Source of the DNA: CAMLJR01 sp964631955
GTDB taxonomy: Bacteria > Pseudomonadota > Gammaproteobacteria > Pseudomonadales > CAMLJR01
NCBI GenBank assembly: GCA_964631955.1
Contig: CAZWBA010000001.1
Coordinates: 1 to 64,000 of the forward strand
Reading direction: 5' to 3'
Length of the DNA stretch: 64,000 nt
The notes below the pieces were generated by a model. That model ran no database searches. It saw nothing but the letters and a program-made list of their open reading frames with translations, and had not been told where the DNA came from. Within the stretch, counting starts at the first letter, position 1. Every line of letters begins with the position of its first letter. This document shows, piece after piece, positions 14,884 to 23,306 of the stretch. The translations under genes were made by a program, and so were the position numbers.

Positions 14884-17079
14884 TCAACGTGTGGTGGTAG
14901 AAACAGATGTAACGGATGTGGTGGAGGAAACAGTCTGGGTATGGCTGGCGAGCGCAACGCGGTTTGCCTCGGTGATGGTCGACAGCACAATATCGGGCGT
15001 TAAAATCTGTGGCAGCACAACCGGCTCGCTGTTCGCCTGCGGCGGAAAATATAAATACAGCGGCACACCGCTGCGACCGAACTCCGCGAGCTTCGCAGAG
15101 ATTTCCGCATCGCGATTCGTCCAGTCGCCCTTGAGATAGACAATTCCCTGCTGCGCGAAAGCATCGGTCACTGCATTCTGTTTCAACGCTACACGTTCGT
15201 TGACGAGACAACTGATGCACCAGGCAGCGGTGAAATTCACGAAGATCGGCCTGCCCTCCTGCCGCAGTTCATTCAAGTGTTGCGCAGAATAGGCAGTAAA
15301 CCCGTTGCCATGCGTCGCCGCATTCGCGGCCACATTCGATACCGAGCTGGAAATTCCACTATGGCTACCCGCGACGGCCGCGCAGACTGCTATCAGCGCC
15401 GAGATAAAACCGGCAGCACGCCAGCCCCGATCTGCGTTGCGCGATTGTTGAAAAATCCACGCCGCAAAAGCAATGAGTACCAGACCGCCCAGCGCGAGCG
15501 CGACCGCATCGGCCGATGTCTGCTGCGCCAGCACCCAGATCAGCCACACTGCTGCGGCGTACATCGGAAATGCCAGCGCCTGCTTGAGCAATTCCATCCA
15601 GTGTCCGGGTTTGGGTAAACGCCTCTGCAATCGAGGCCAGAACGCGAGCAATAAATACGGCAGCGCGAGGCCCAATCCCAAACTCAAAAATACGACGATG
15701 AGCGGCAGCGGCGGCTGGCTCAGGGCAAAGCCAATCGCCACCCCCATGAATGGCGCGGTGCAGGGCGTGGCGACAATCGCGGCAAGTACGCCCGTAAAGA
15801 AGCTGCCTGTGTAACCGGATTTATTTGCGAGATTCGATCCCACGCCAGTAATCGAGGTGCCGAATTCGAATACGCCGGATAAATTCAAACCCACCGCGAA
15901 TAATAGATACGCAACGATCACGACAAATAGCGGCGACTGATATTGAAAACCCCAACCGAGCTGTGCCCCGCCTGCCTTCAATGCAATGAGCAATATTGCG
16001 AGCACCAGAAAGCTGATGAGCACGCCGCCGGTATACGCCAGTCCATGCAGACGATTATGTAGTGCGCTGCTCTCGCCATGCTTGATCAATGCCAGTGCCT
16101 TGATCGATAAAACGGGAAATACGCACGGCATCAGATTCAATACGAGACCACCGAGCAATGCGAATATTGCGGCGGACCAAAGCGCCAATGGCGCATCCTG
16201 AACAGGCGCCGATGCAATATTCGCAGGTGCAGATGTCGAAGGGATTCCAATAACAAAACTCTCTACCACTCCCGCTGTGCTTGTCGTTTTCAGCACGCCG
16301 CTCAGCGATTCACCCGCTGCTAGCTTTTTCTCACCCGCCTTCAATTCGATAACGAGATCGTCACCGTCGGCACGAAAAGTCTGCGGCGCGGTATGTTCGA
16401 CCAGCCCCCAGCTGTCGGCGAAAAAATTCAACTCGCGCAGACCGGTCAGCCGGTTCGCGGCGCCTTCGAGACGCAACTGCAGCGTTTGTTCGTGTGCTAC
16501 GGTATTTATTTTCCATGGCGACTGCCCGGGTAACCGGGCCAGCGCTTTTTCGATAACGGGATCGTGGAAACGATTATCGCCGCCGCCTTCTGCAACGACA
16601 GGCAGCTCTATCGCAAGATCGACGGTTTGCGGAATACAGACATCGGCACACACCAGCCAGTCGACCCTGGCATTTATCGAAATATTTTTTCCTGCCGACA
16701 CATTTTTCGGCAGCGTAACTGGCGTTAATAAAATGACCTCATCGGCATAACCGTAATTAGTGATGCCATCGAGATCGAAACGCGTCGGTGCCGGCCATTC
16801 GATATTGCCTGCACTGGCACCGCCGGGTAATTGCCATGTAATTTTGGTGGGCAGACCGGAATCGCCGGGATTGATCCAGTATGTATGCCAGTGCGGAATG
16901 ATTTTCTGCTGGACGCCGAGCCAGATTTTTTCGCCCGGATAAACCCTGTCCACCGAGGGGATCAGTTGTGCGGCGACCTGCTTGGTCGCCGCACGATCGG
17001 ACACCGCCTGCGCATCGACGCCGACCGCGAACAGCACCAGAAGTTTTATTGTCAGTAAATGTAAAAAAAATCGTTTCAC
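14884..17079 (-). CDS. ScsB/DsbD-like protein-disulfide reductase
   Basis: The 731-residue protein begins with a signal peptide. It then has a large periplasmic N-terminal domain with a redox Cys pair in CADVCIP (about residues 150-156), then eight or so membrane helices (about 305-575) carrying the two buried cysteines in LNLMPCVFPVLS and IVATPCTAPFMG, and finally a periplasmic thioredoxin domain with CxxC in FTAAWCISCLVNERVAL. This order is that of DsbD/ScsB, which carries electrons from cytoplasmic thioredoxin across the inner membrane to periplasmic partners. The long N-terminal domain and the AAWCISCLVNE motif are closer to ScsB than to classic DsbD. The start codon appears to be GTG. 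It is followed after 24 bases by a thioredoxin-like protein, the likely partner. Confidence 0.92.
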   Translation of the reverse strand: MKRFFLHLLTIKLLVLFAVGVDAQAVSDRAATKQVAAQLIPSVDRVYPGEKIWLGVQQKIIPHWHTYWINPGDSGLPTKITWQLPGGASAGNIEWPAPTRFDLDGITNYGYADEVILLTPVTLPKNVSAGKNISINARVDWLVCADVCIPQTVDLAIELPVVAEGGGDNRFHDPVIEKALARLPGQSPWKINTVAHEQTLQLRLEGAANRLTGLRELNFFADSWGLVEHTAPQTFRADGDDLVIELKAGEKKLAAGESLSGVLKTTSTAGVVESFVIGIPSTSAPANIASAPVQDAPLALWSAAIFALLGGLVLNLMPCVFPVLSIKALALIKHGESSALHNRLHGLAYTGGVLISFLVLAILLIALKAGGAQLGWGFQYQSPLFVVIVAYLLFAVGLNLSGVFEFGTSITGVGSNLANKSGYTGSFFTGVLAAIVATPCTAPFMGVAIGFALSQPPLPLIVVFLSLGLGLALPYLLLAFWPRLQRRLPKPGHWMELLKQALAFPMYAAAVWLIWVLAQQTSADAVALALGGLVLIAFAAWIFQQSRNADRGWRAAGFISALIAVCAAVAGSHSGISSSVSNVAANAATHGNGFTAYSAQHLNELRQEGRPIFVNFTAAWCISCLVNERVALKQNAVTDAFAQQGIVYLKGDWTNRDAEISAKLAEFGRSGVPLYLYFPPQANSEPVVLPQILTPDIVLSTITEANRVALASHTQTVSSTTSVTSVSTTTR

Positions 17080-17127
17080 CGATATTGCAGTCCTAATAAA
17101 TTATCCGGATCACCTGCCGCACCCGTT

Positions 17128-17628
17128 CTATCTGGAAGATGCGGTGGCAGCCTTCGGCGCCCGCGGCTCGATCTTCGTCAGCTTGCCACCCTCTTCCTCA
17201 TAATTCTGCACACCGGCCGCACCCGCGACTTTATAGCCCTTACTCGTCAGCAAGTCACCCACTCTTCCGGCGCGACCTGCATGATTGGACGCGATGATTA
17301 TGCTGCGATCCCCGGGAATGAACGCCAGGTTTTTTTCGATATCTTCAGTCTGAATACTGAGATAAACCGGAAAGCCGCCGATCCTCGTCAATTCGTCGGG
17401 ACGGCGCACATCGATAATGACCAATGACTCGGGTTTCGCGAGCAATGCATCGATCTGCGCACGATTCAATTTCGGCGTCTTCCATTTATACGCATTTGCT
17501 GCCGCCTGCCCTGAAGCTGCCTGCTGTTGCGCAAAGGAAGCGGGCGCTGCAATTATCGAAGAAGTCGCCAGTATCAGACCGAACACATAACCATACTTTT
17601 TAAAAATTTTCGTCGTTGCCAATTTCAT
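17128..17628 (-). CDS. Exported rhodanese-fold protein lacking any cysteine
   Basis: This 166-residue protein has a signal peptide (hydrophobic 14-30, cleavage near SFAQ) and a rhodanese domain: LNRAQIDALLAKPESLVIIDVRRPDELTRIGG and FIPGDRSIIIASNHAGRAGRVGDLL. The catalytic Cys of the active loop is absent; the loop reads ASNHAGRAGR (about residues 113-122), and the whole protein contains no Cys. It therefore cannot carry a persulfide like a normal rhodanese and may bind anions or proteins instead. It lies upstream of the ScsB-like gene on the same strand (about 50 bases), so it is probably part of the periplasmic redox operon, and it diverges from the sulfur operon. Confidence 0.85.
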   Translation of the reverse strand: MKLATTKIFKKYGYVFGLILATSSIIAAPASFAQQQAASGQAAANAYKWKTPKLNRAQIDALLAKPESLVIIDVRRPDELTRIGGFPVYLSIQTEDIEKNLAFIPGDRSIIIASNHAGRAGRVGDLLTSKGYKVAGAAGVQNYEEEGGKLTKIEPRAPKAATASSR

Positions 17629-17998
17629 ATCAGCTCCTGCCTGTTGAATTCATTACCTCTATTTGAAATCGGCAGAGCAGTTAATATGCCAGCGGGAATT
17701 ATTTTCGAAGAAACTAATTAACTCGCGGAAAAATATTCACTTATGGAAAGACCACAACCTTTCTCACCGATGAATCCTACGAACCACTGCTGCAATGGAA
17801 ACAACACAGCACGAACCCTGCACGCCTGGCAGCACATCAATCGAAAACTCTGATGCCTATAGCCATAAACGCATAATCACCGTGAAAAATGGAATAACCT
17901 AGTAATTATTTTGTATTTTTTTATGACATAACGCTGGTGTTAAGGTTTCCTCATAGACACAAAAATTTTTACGATTTTTTATTCAATTGGGAAATCCG
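17629..17998. other. Divergent intergenic region before the sulfur operon
   Basis: About 370 bases with no gene. It becomes very A+T-rich near 17900-17990, as expected for a promoter of the sigma-54 activator gene. I saw no clear -35/-10 pair, no -24/-12 sigma-54 promoter and no good palindrome. Confidence 0.5.
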
Positions 17999-19120
17999 AT
18001 GAACGAAGTTGTTGATCCATCGTTTGATACCACCAGTTATGTCGGCTATGGCGCACTGACGCGGCACAGTCGGAGCGATGTCGTCGCTTTCGATAATCCC
18101 GCTGCATATACGCGCAGTATTCGCGCCACGGCACTGGTGTTCGAGGATCCGCTGTCGCAGGCACTGTATGAGCGCATGCAGCGACTGGCACCGAGTAATG
18201 CCAACGTGCTGGTCATCGGCGAAACCGGTACCGGCAAGGAACTGGTCGCGCGGCAGATTCATCATTTAAGTCAGCGCAGCCGCGGCCCCTTCGTTGCCGT
18301 GAATTGCGCCGCGTTACCCGAACAGCTCGTCGAGAGCGAATTATTCGGCCACGAAAAAGGTGCGTTCACCGGCGCGCTGCTGCAGAAGAAAGGCTGGTTT
18401 GAGGTTGCGAATGGCGGCACCTTATTTCTCGATGAAATCGGCGATCTGCCGCCGGCTACACAGGTGAAACTGCTGCGCGTATTGCAGGAACGCGAACTGA
18501 GCCGGGTCGGCGGACGCGTATCGATTCCCATCGATATCCGCCTGATCGCGGCAACGAACGTGAACCTGGAAGAGGCGGTACGCACCGGTCGTTTCCGCGA
18601 GGATCTGTACTATCGGTTACATGTCGCACGCCTGTCGCTGCCGCCGCTGCGCAAACGTGTTGGCGATATCATTCCGCTCGCCGAGCATTTTATTCAGGTC
18701 TATCTCGGCCATCTGGGACTCGACGATGCCGAGCTCAGCGACGCGGCCAGACGCGCTCTGACCTCCTACCCGTGGCCGGGCAATATTCGCGAACTCGAAA
18801 ACGTCATTCATCACGCAATGCTGGTCATGCGTCACGGCCGCATCGAAGCGCAGGATCTGCATCTCGCGCGCCTCACCGTCGACGAACCCGCCACCGAGCG
18901 GGTGACCGATTCGGGGATCAGCAATTCCAGCTCCGCGCTGGAACAGGCCCTGATCGGAATTTTCGAAGGCAACGGCAAGAATTTATATGCCGAAATCGAA
19001 TCGCGCGTGGTGCGCTGCGCCTTCGAATACTGCCAGAACAACCAGCTGCAAACCGCACGCCTGCTCGGTATCAGCCGCAATATTCTGCGCCATCGGCTCA
19101 AACTATACGGAATGCTATAA
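17999..19120 (+). CDS. SfnR-like sigma-54-dependent transcriptional activator
   Basis: The protein of 373 residues has no receiver or GAF domain, only a short N-terminus (about 40 residues), a sigma-54 AAA+ domain and a C-terminal Fis-type helix-turn-helix. Seen are Walker A GETGTGKE, GAFTGA (sigma-54 contact loop) in GHEKGAFTGA, Walker B GGTLFLDEIGDLP, the arginine-finger region FREDLYYRLHV and the DNA-binding end NNQLQTARLLGISRNILRHRLK. This domain-poor layout and sequence resemble SfnR, which activates organosulfur-use genes in Pseudomonas. At the head of a cysteine/sulfur operon it likely responds to sulfur status through its own expression. The start is ATG 17999; an upstream TTG at 17987 is less likely. 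The gap to the next gene is 173 bases, so the following genes may have their own promoter. Confidence 0.88.
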   Translation: MNEVVDPSFDTTSYVGYGALTRHSRSDVVAFDNPAAYTRSIRATALVFEDPLSQALYERMQRLAPSNANVLVIGETGTGKELVARQIHHLSQRSRGPFVAVNCAALPEQLVESELFGHEKGAFTGALLQKKGWFEVANGGTLFLDEIGDLPPATQVKLLRVLQERELSRVGGRVSIPIDIRLIAATNVNLEEAVRTGRFREDLYYRLHVARLSLPPLRKRVGDIIPLAEHFIQVYLGHLGLDDAELSDAARRALTSYPWPGNIRELENVIHHAMLVMRHGRIEAQDLHLARLTVDEPATERVTDSGISNSSSALEQALIGIFEGNGKNLYAEIESRVVRCAFEYCQNNQLQTARLLGISRNILRHRLKLYGML

Positions 19121-19293
19121 GCATATGCTTGGAAAAGCGCGCCCATGTTCTCGCTCCGGCGGCCTGAACGAAATGCGCCCGGGCATAACCTTAGCATCAC
19201 AAAATATTTCACGGCGGCTTTAGCGATCAGTATTTTTGTCTCCGCCAGATATTTTCAAAGATAAATTTTTCAAAAAAAGAACAGGAGTGCGTG

Positions 19294-19821
19294 ATGAGCA
19301 ACGCAGCACTAAAAAATCAAGACGCAACTCACAGCGAGGATTCCAGCAGCGATACCCGGCTCGCGGGTGCGACAACAGCAGATCTCGCAACGATTCTCGA
19401 CCAGGCGCGCGCGCGCAACGCTGACGATGCGAGTTACGCCGGCGGCATTACACCTGCAGAAGCCTGGCAATTATTTGCGGCAGAACAGGCAGTGCTCATC
19501 GATGTGCGCACTGTGGAAGAACGCAAATTTGTTGGCCACGTTCCTAACACGTTGCATGTGGCGTGGGCGACCGGCACGTCGATGACGCGCAACCCGCGCT
19601 TCGTGCGCGAACTCGAAACCAAATTCAAAAAAGATCAAATCCTTCTTTTCCTGTGCCGCAGCGGCAAACGCTCCGCCGAAGCCGCACGCGCTGCAACGAA
19701 AGCGGGTTTCATCAATGCCTTCAATGTACTCGAAGGTTTCGAAGGTGATATCGACAGCAGTGGTCAGCGCGGCCATCTCGGCGGCTGGCGTTCGCGTTCC
19801 TTACCGTGGATACAGGATTAA
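19294..19821 (+). CDS. Rhodanese-domain sulfurtransferase
   Basis: The protein of about 175 residues has one rhodanese domain: GGITPAEAWQLFAAEQAVLIDVRTVEERKFVGHVP, then FLCRSGKRSAEAA with catalytic Cys121, and NVLEGFEGDID. The active loop CRSGKRS is intact, so it should carry a persulfide and transfer sulfane sulfur. There is no signal peptide; the first 45 residues are polar and probably disordered. The ATG at 19294 has AGGAG seven bases upstream and is preferred to the GTG at 19291. It lies 41 bases before the cysteine synthase start. Rhodaneses are recurrent neighbours of family 2A encapsulins, where they may move sulfur into or out of the shell-bound desulfurase; that role is inferred. 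Confidence 0.88.
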   Translation: MSNAALKNQDATHSEDSSSDTRLAGATTADLATILDQARARNADDASYAGGITPAEAWQLFAAEQAVLIDVRTVEERKFVGHVPNTLHVAWATGTSMTRNPRFVRELETKFKKDQILLFLCRSGKRSAEAARAATKAGFINAFNVLEGFEGDIDSSGQRGHLGGWRSRSLPWIQD

Positions 19822-19862
19822 GCAATAAACGCGTTTAGGGGTTGAATGCTTTCGAGGTCATC

Positions 19863-20879
19863 ATGACGAACTGGTACACCGACAATGCCTTATCCATCGG
19901 TCACACGCCACTGGTGCGCCTGAATCGCATTGGCGACGGCGCGCCGGCAACGATTCTCGCAAAAATCGAAGGCCGCAATCCTGCAAATTCCGTGAAGTGC
20001 CGCCTCGGTGCGGCATTGATCTGGGACGCGGAAAAAAGAGGACTGCTCACTCCCGATGCCGATGGAACAGTCAAGGAAATCATCGAACCCACCAGTGGTA
20101 ACACCGGCATCGCACTCGCATTTGTCGCTGCAGCGCGCGGTATTCCACTGACATTGACGATGCCCGAAACGATGAGCATCGAACGCCGCAAATTATTGCT
20201 CGCCTACGGCGCAAAACTGGTACTGACCGAAGGCGCGAAAGGCATGAAGGGCGCGATCGCAAAGGCAGAGGAAATCGCCGCGAGCGATCCGAAACGTTAT
20301 GTCCTGCTGCAGCAATTCAAAAACCCCGCCAATCCGGAAATTCATGAAAAAACGACTGCGCCGGAAATCTGGTACGACACCGATGGCAATCTCGATATTT
20401 TCGTTTCGGGTGTAGGCACGGGTGGCACGATTACCGGCGTTGCGCGCTTCTTCAAACAGAGAGGCGGCAACAATTCGAGCGGAAAACCGATTCAGACGAT
20501 TGCCATCGAGCCCGCCGCCAGTCCCGTTCTAACGCAGACACGCAGCGGCGCGCCTTTACAGCCGGCACCTCACAAAATTCAGGGAATCGGTGCGGGTTTC
20601 GTTCCCGATGTGCTTGATCTTGCGCTCGTCGATGCTATCGAAACGATCTCTAACGATGATGCTATTGCTTACGCACGCAGACTTGCGCGCGAAGAAGGCA
20701 TTCTCGGCGGAATTTCTTCGGGCGCAGCTGCGGCAGTCGCGGTGCGACTGGCGAAGAGACAGGAAAACGAAGGAAAAACCATCGTCGTCGTTTTACCCGA
20801 TTCGGGCGAACGCTATCTGAGTTCATCGCTGTTCGAAGGTCTGTTCGATGCCAATGGCTTACCGGTAGATGCAGCATGA
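19863..20879 (+). CDS. cysK: Cysteine synthase (O-acetylserine sulfhydrylase)
   Basis: The protein of about 338 residues is a fold-type II PLP enzyme. Features are SIGHTPLVRLNRI, the PLP lysine (Lys45) in GRNPANSVKCR, the substrate loop EPTSGNTGIALAF, TMPETMSIERRKLLLAYGAKLVLT, the phosphate-binding GVGTGGTITGVARFF, and GIGAGFVPDVLD. It makes L-cysteine from O-acetylserine and sulfide, taking its substrate from the serine acetyltransferase encoded next. The ATG at 19863 has GAGG upstream; an upstream TTG at 19842 is less likely. Its stop overlaps the start of the next gene (ATGA). The sequence is closer to CysK than to CysM, although the distinction by eye is not firm. Confidence 0.93.
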   Translation: MTNWYTDNALSIGHTPLVRLNRIGDGAPATILAKIEGRNPANSVKCRLGAALIWDAEKRGLLTPDADGTVKEIIEPTSGNTGIALAFVAAARGIPLTLTMPETMSIERRKLLLAYGAKLVLTEGAKGMKGAIAKAEEIAASDPKRYVLLQQFKNPANPEIHEKTTAPEIWYDTDGNLDIFVSGVGTGGTITGVARFFKQRGGNNSSGKPIQTIAIEPAASPVLTQTRSGAPLQPAPHKIQGIGAGFVPDVLDLALVDAIETISNDDAIAYARRLAREEGILGGISSGAAAAVAVRLAKRQENEGKTIVVVLPDSGERYLSSSLFEGLFDANGLPVDAA

Positions 20880-21886
20880 GCGAATCCATCGAAACGCGCC
20901 CCTGGAATCTGACCGGCATCGTCGCTGGCCTGCGCGCACAACGCGAGCACTGGCGCGAGCAGCAACAGCGTCACCCCGAACGCGGTGGACGCGAACTACC
21001 CTCGCGCGACGCGCTGCAGGAAGTTACCAAGGCATTTTGTGGCGCCCTGTTTCCGATGCGCCTGGGGCCGAGCGATCTGCGTCAGGAGACCGAGGATTTC
21101 TATATCGGGCATACGCTCGATACTGCGCTCAATACTCTGCATGCGCAGGTTCAGCTCGAATTGAGTCACACGCAAAAGCCGCAATCGCCGAGCGAGCATG
21201 CGCGCATCGTCAGGGATGCCGAGCTCATCGTCAGCGATTTTGCCAGCCGGTTACCGCAGATTCGCGCCGTGCTCGATACCGATGTGCTCGCTGCCTATCG
21301 CAGCGATCCGGCAGCGCGCAGTGTCGATGAAGTTCTGATTTGTTATCCCGGCATTCGCGCAACGATTTATCACCGGCTCGCCCACGCGCTGTACACGAAC
21401 GGCGTACTGCTGATTGCTCGCATCGTTTCCGAACTCGCGCACTCCGAAACCGGGATCGATATTCATCCCGGCGCGCAAATCGGCGAAGGTTTTTTCATCG
21501 ATCACGGCACGGGTGTAGTGATTGGAGAAACCGCGGTCATCGGCAAGCGCGTACGCATTTATCAGGCGGTGACGCTCGGCGCGAAACGATTTGTGACGAA
21601 TGAAGATGGCAGCCTGGCGAAGGGACAGCCGCGTCACCCCATCGTGGAAGATGATGTCGTGATTTATGCAGGAGCCACCGTGCTCGGTCGCATAACGATC
21701 GGCAGAGGATCGTCGATCGGCGGCAACGTCTGGCTCACGCACAGCGTGCCGGCGAACAGCCATATCACGCAGGCGACCTCGAAACACGAGCGATCATCTG
21801 CCACATCGAATATCGAAGTCCCCAGCAGCGATCTTCCGGAAAGTGATGGCTTGCAAATCGATGAATTGAAAACCGAAAAGATTTGA
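20876..21886 (+). CDS. cysE: Serine O-acetyltransferase (EpsC-type CysE)
   Basis: The 336-residue protein has a helical N-terminal region (about 1-190) and a left-handed beta-helix acetyltransferase domain: HPGAQIGEGFFIDHGTGVVI, then GETAVIGKRVRIYQAVTLG and GATVLGRITIGRGSSIGGNVW, with the hexapeptide pattern. The catalytic His is in FFIDHGTG. The long N-terminal domain is like EpsC-type enzymes rather than E. coli CysE. It makes O-acetylserine for the cysteine synthase with which it overlaps by four bases, so the two are translationally coupled. The tail of about 40 residues after the beta-helix lacks an obvious CysK-binding terminal Ile motif but does end in Ile. Confidence 0.92.
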   Translation: MSESIETRPWNLTGIVAGLRAQREHWREQQQRHPERGGRELPSRDALQEVTKAFCGALFPMRLGPSDLRQETEDFYIGHTLDTALNTLHAQVQLELSHTQKPQSPSEHARIVRDAELIVSDFASRLPQIRAVLDTDVLAAYRSDPAARSVDEVLICYPGIRATIYHRLAHALYTNGVLLIARIVSELAHSETGIDIHPGAQIGEGFFIDHGTGVVIGETAVIGKRVRIYQAVTLGAKRFVTNEDGSLAKGQPRHPIVEDDVVIYAGATVLGRITIGRGSSIGGNVWLTHSVPANSHITQATSKHERSSATSNIEVPSSDLPESDGLQIDELKTEKI

Positions 21887-21926
21887 CCAACGAATATTCG
21901 CTCAATCAATGGTGTGGTAAATAAAG

Positions 21927-22199
21927 ATGACGCAGGTAAATACGCAAGCAACACAGAAAATCTATGCACCCGAAAATATTCTTCGCGATCGTTTTGGCAT
22001 CACGGTGCGCCAGGCGCGGGAAAAACTGGGCTGGTCGCAGGAAGTTCTCGCCGACAAGGCGAGCCTGAACCGCTCCTACCTCGGTGAAGTCGAACGCGGC
22101 ATTGTCATGCCGTCGCTCGCCACTATCGCCAAACTGGCCAATGCATTGAGCACCAATATGTCTGTGCTCATCGCGCGCTGCGAAGAAGAAAACTCGTAG
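21927..22199 (+). CDS. XRE-family helix-turn-helix regulator
   Basis: This 90-residue protein is little more than one Cro/CI-type helix-turn-helix: GITVRQAREKLGWSQEVLADKASLNRSYLGEVERGIVMPSLATIAKLANAL, with a short tail containing one Cys. It lies 40 bases after the acetyltransferase and 180 bases before the encapsulin gene on the same strand. It is a candidate local repressor of the encapsulin-desulfurase pair; its single Cys (CEEENS) near the C-terminus could in principle sense redox or sulfur state, but that is speculation. Confidence 0.88.
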   Translation: MTQVNTQATQKIYAPENILRDRFGITVRQAREKLGWSQEVLADKASLNRSYLGEVERGIVMPSLATIAKLANALSTNMSVLIARCEEENS

Positions 22200-22379
22200 G
22201 CGGAAAAAGTTTATCCGCATCGATTTATTTAATCGCCAGATAAAGAATCTGATGAATATGCATCGTCTTGATGGCGATAGACGGTTGACGGCACACATAG
22301 AAGAAAACGATCTTAGCTTATAACTTTTCGCCGTTATCTCTCTCACATCCACAACTGCCTTTTCTTCGAGGAAACCGTC
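22200..22379 (+). promoter_or_regulatory. Leader/promoter region of the encapsulin-desulfurase pair
   Basis: This 180-base gap inside an otherwise tight operon probably holds a separate promoter. A TTGACG near 22287 and an A+T-rich TTATAAC around 22318-22325 are possible but imperfectly spaced promoter elements. No definite operator is visible. Confidence 0.35.
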
Positions 22380-23306
22380 ATGGCCGAATCCGATGCCCGC
22401 CTCGCGCTGGGTGATGCCGCCGCCAGGCAGCTGGCAAATGCCACCAAAACGCGTCCGCAACTTTCCACAATTTCACCGCGCTGGCTTACGCATTTTCTGC
22501 AATGGCTTCCTGTTGAGGCCGGTATTTATCGGCTTAACAAGGTAAAGAATCCGCTCAACGTCGCGGTTGCCTGCACCCAGCGCGATGAATCGGAATTGCC
22601 GCAGACATTTGTCGATTACGAAGAAAATCCACGCGAATACTTTTTGAATTCGGTAACGACCATCCTCGATGTGCATACGCGCGTTTCGGATCTTTACAGC
22701 AGCCCGCACGATCAAATCAGGGAGCAATTGCGTCTGACGATCGAAACGATCAAGGAGCGTCAGGAAAGCGAACTCATCAACAATCCCGAATACGGTTTGC
22801 TGGCGAGCGTGGCCGATGAGCAACGCATTCCGACACTGACCGGCGCGCCAACGCCAGACGATATGGATGATCTGATTTCGAAAGTGTGGAAAGAGCCTGC
22901 ATTCTTCCTCACACACCCGCTCGCCATCGCGGCATTCGGTCGCGAGTGCACACGTCGCGGTGTACCGCCGCCCACCGTGAGTTTATTCGGCTCGCAATTT
23001 TTGACGTGGCGCGGTTTGCCGTTGGTCCCCTCGGATAAATTTCCGATCGAGGATGGCAAAACCAAAATTTTGCTGATGCGCGTCGGCGAAAAACGTCAGG
23101 GCGTCGTCGGTCTGTTTCAACCCGGTCTCGCCGGCGAACAAAGCCCCGGGCTTTCCGTGCGCTTCATGGGCATCGGTCGCAACGCAATCGCTTCGTATTT
23201 GATTTCGCTGTATTGCTCGCTCGCGGTGCTGACAGAAGATGCGCTCGCGGTTCTCGAAGACGTTGAGATCGGTAAATACCATGAATACCCAGATACCTAC
23301 CGCTAA
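22380..23306 (+). CDS. Family 2A encapsulin shell protein (SrpI-like)
   Basis: The 308-residue protein matches family 2A encapsulins, HK97-fold proteins that self-assemble into about 60-subunit cages. Recognisable parts are WLTHFLQWLPVEAGIYRLNKVKNP at the N-arm, DYEENPREYFLNSVTTILDVHTRVSDLYSSPHDQ, ESELINNPEYGLLASV, the E-loop/P-domain section DDLISKVWKEPAFFLTHPLAIAAFGRECTRRGVPPPTV, the segment FLTWRGLPLVPSDKFPIE and the end GIGRNAIASYLISLYCSLAVLTEDALAVLEDVEIGKYHEYPDTYR. There is no cyclic-nucleotide-binding insertion, so it is type 2A, not 2B. Family members enclose a cysteine desulfurase, and that gene follows with a 26-base overlap. The ATG has GAGG eight bases upstream. In characterised relatives the complex is linked to sulfur starvation and storage of elemental sulfur. 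Family call is strong. Confidence 0.93.
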   Translation: MAESDARLALGDAAARQLANATKTRPQLSTISPRWLTHFLQWLPVEAGIYRLNKVKNPLNVAVACTQRDESELPQTFVDYEENPREYFLNSVTTILDVHTRVSDLYSSPHDQIREQLRLTIETIKERQESELINNPEYGLLASVADEQRIPTLTGAPTPDDMDDLISKVWKEPAFFLTHPLAIAAFGRECTRRGVPPPTVSLFGSQFLTWRGLPLVPSDKFPIEDGKTKILLMRVGEKRQGVVGLFQPGLAGEQSPGLSVRFMGIGRNAIASYLISLYCSLAVLTEDALAVLEDVEIGKYHEYPDTYR

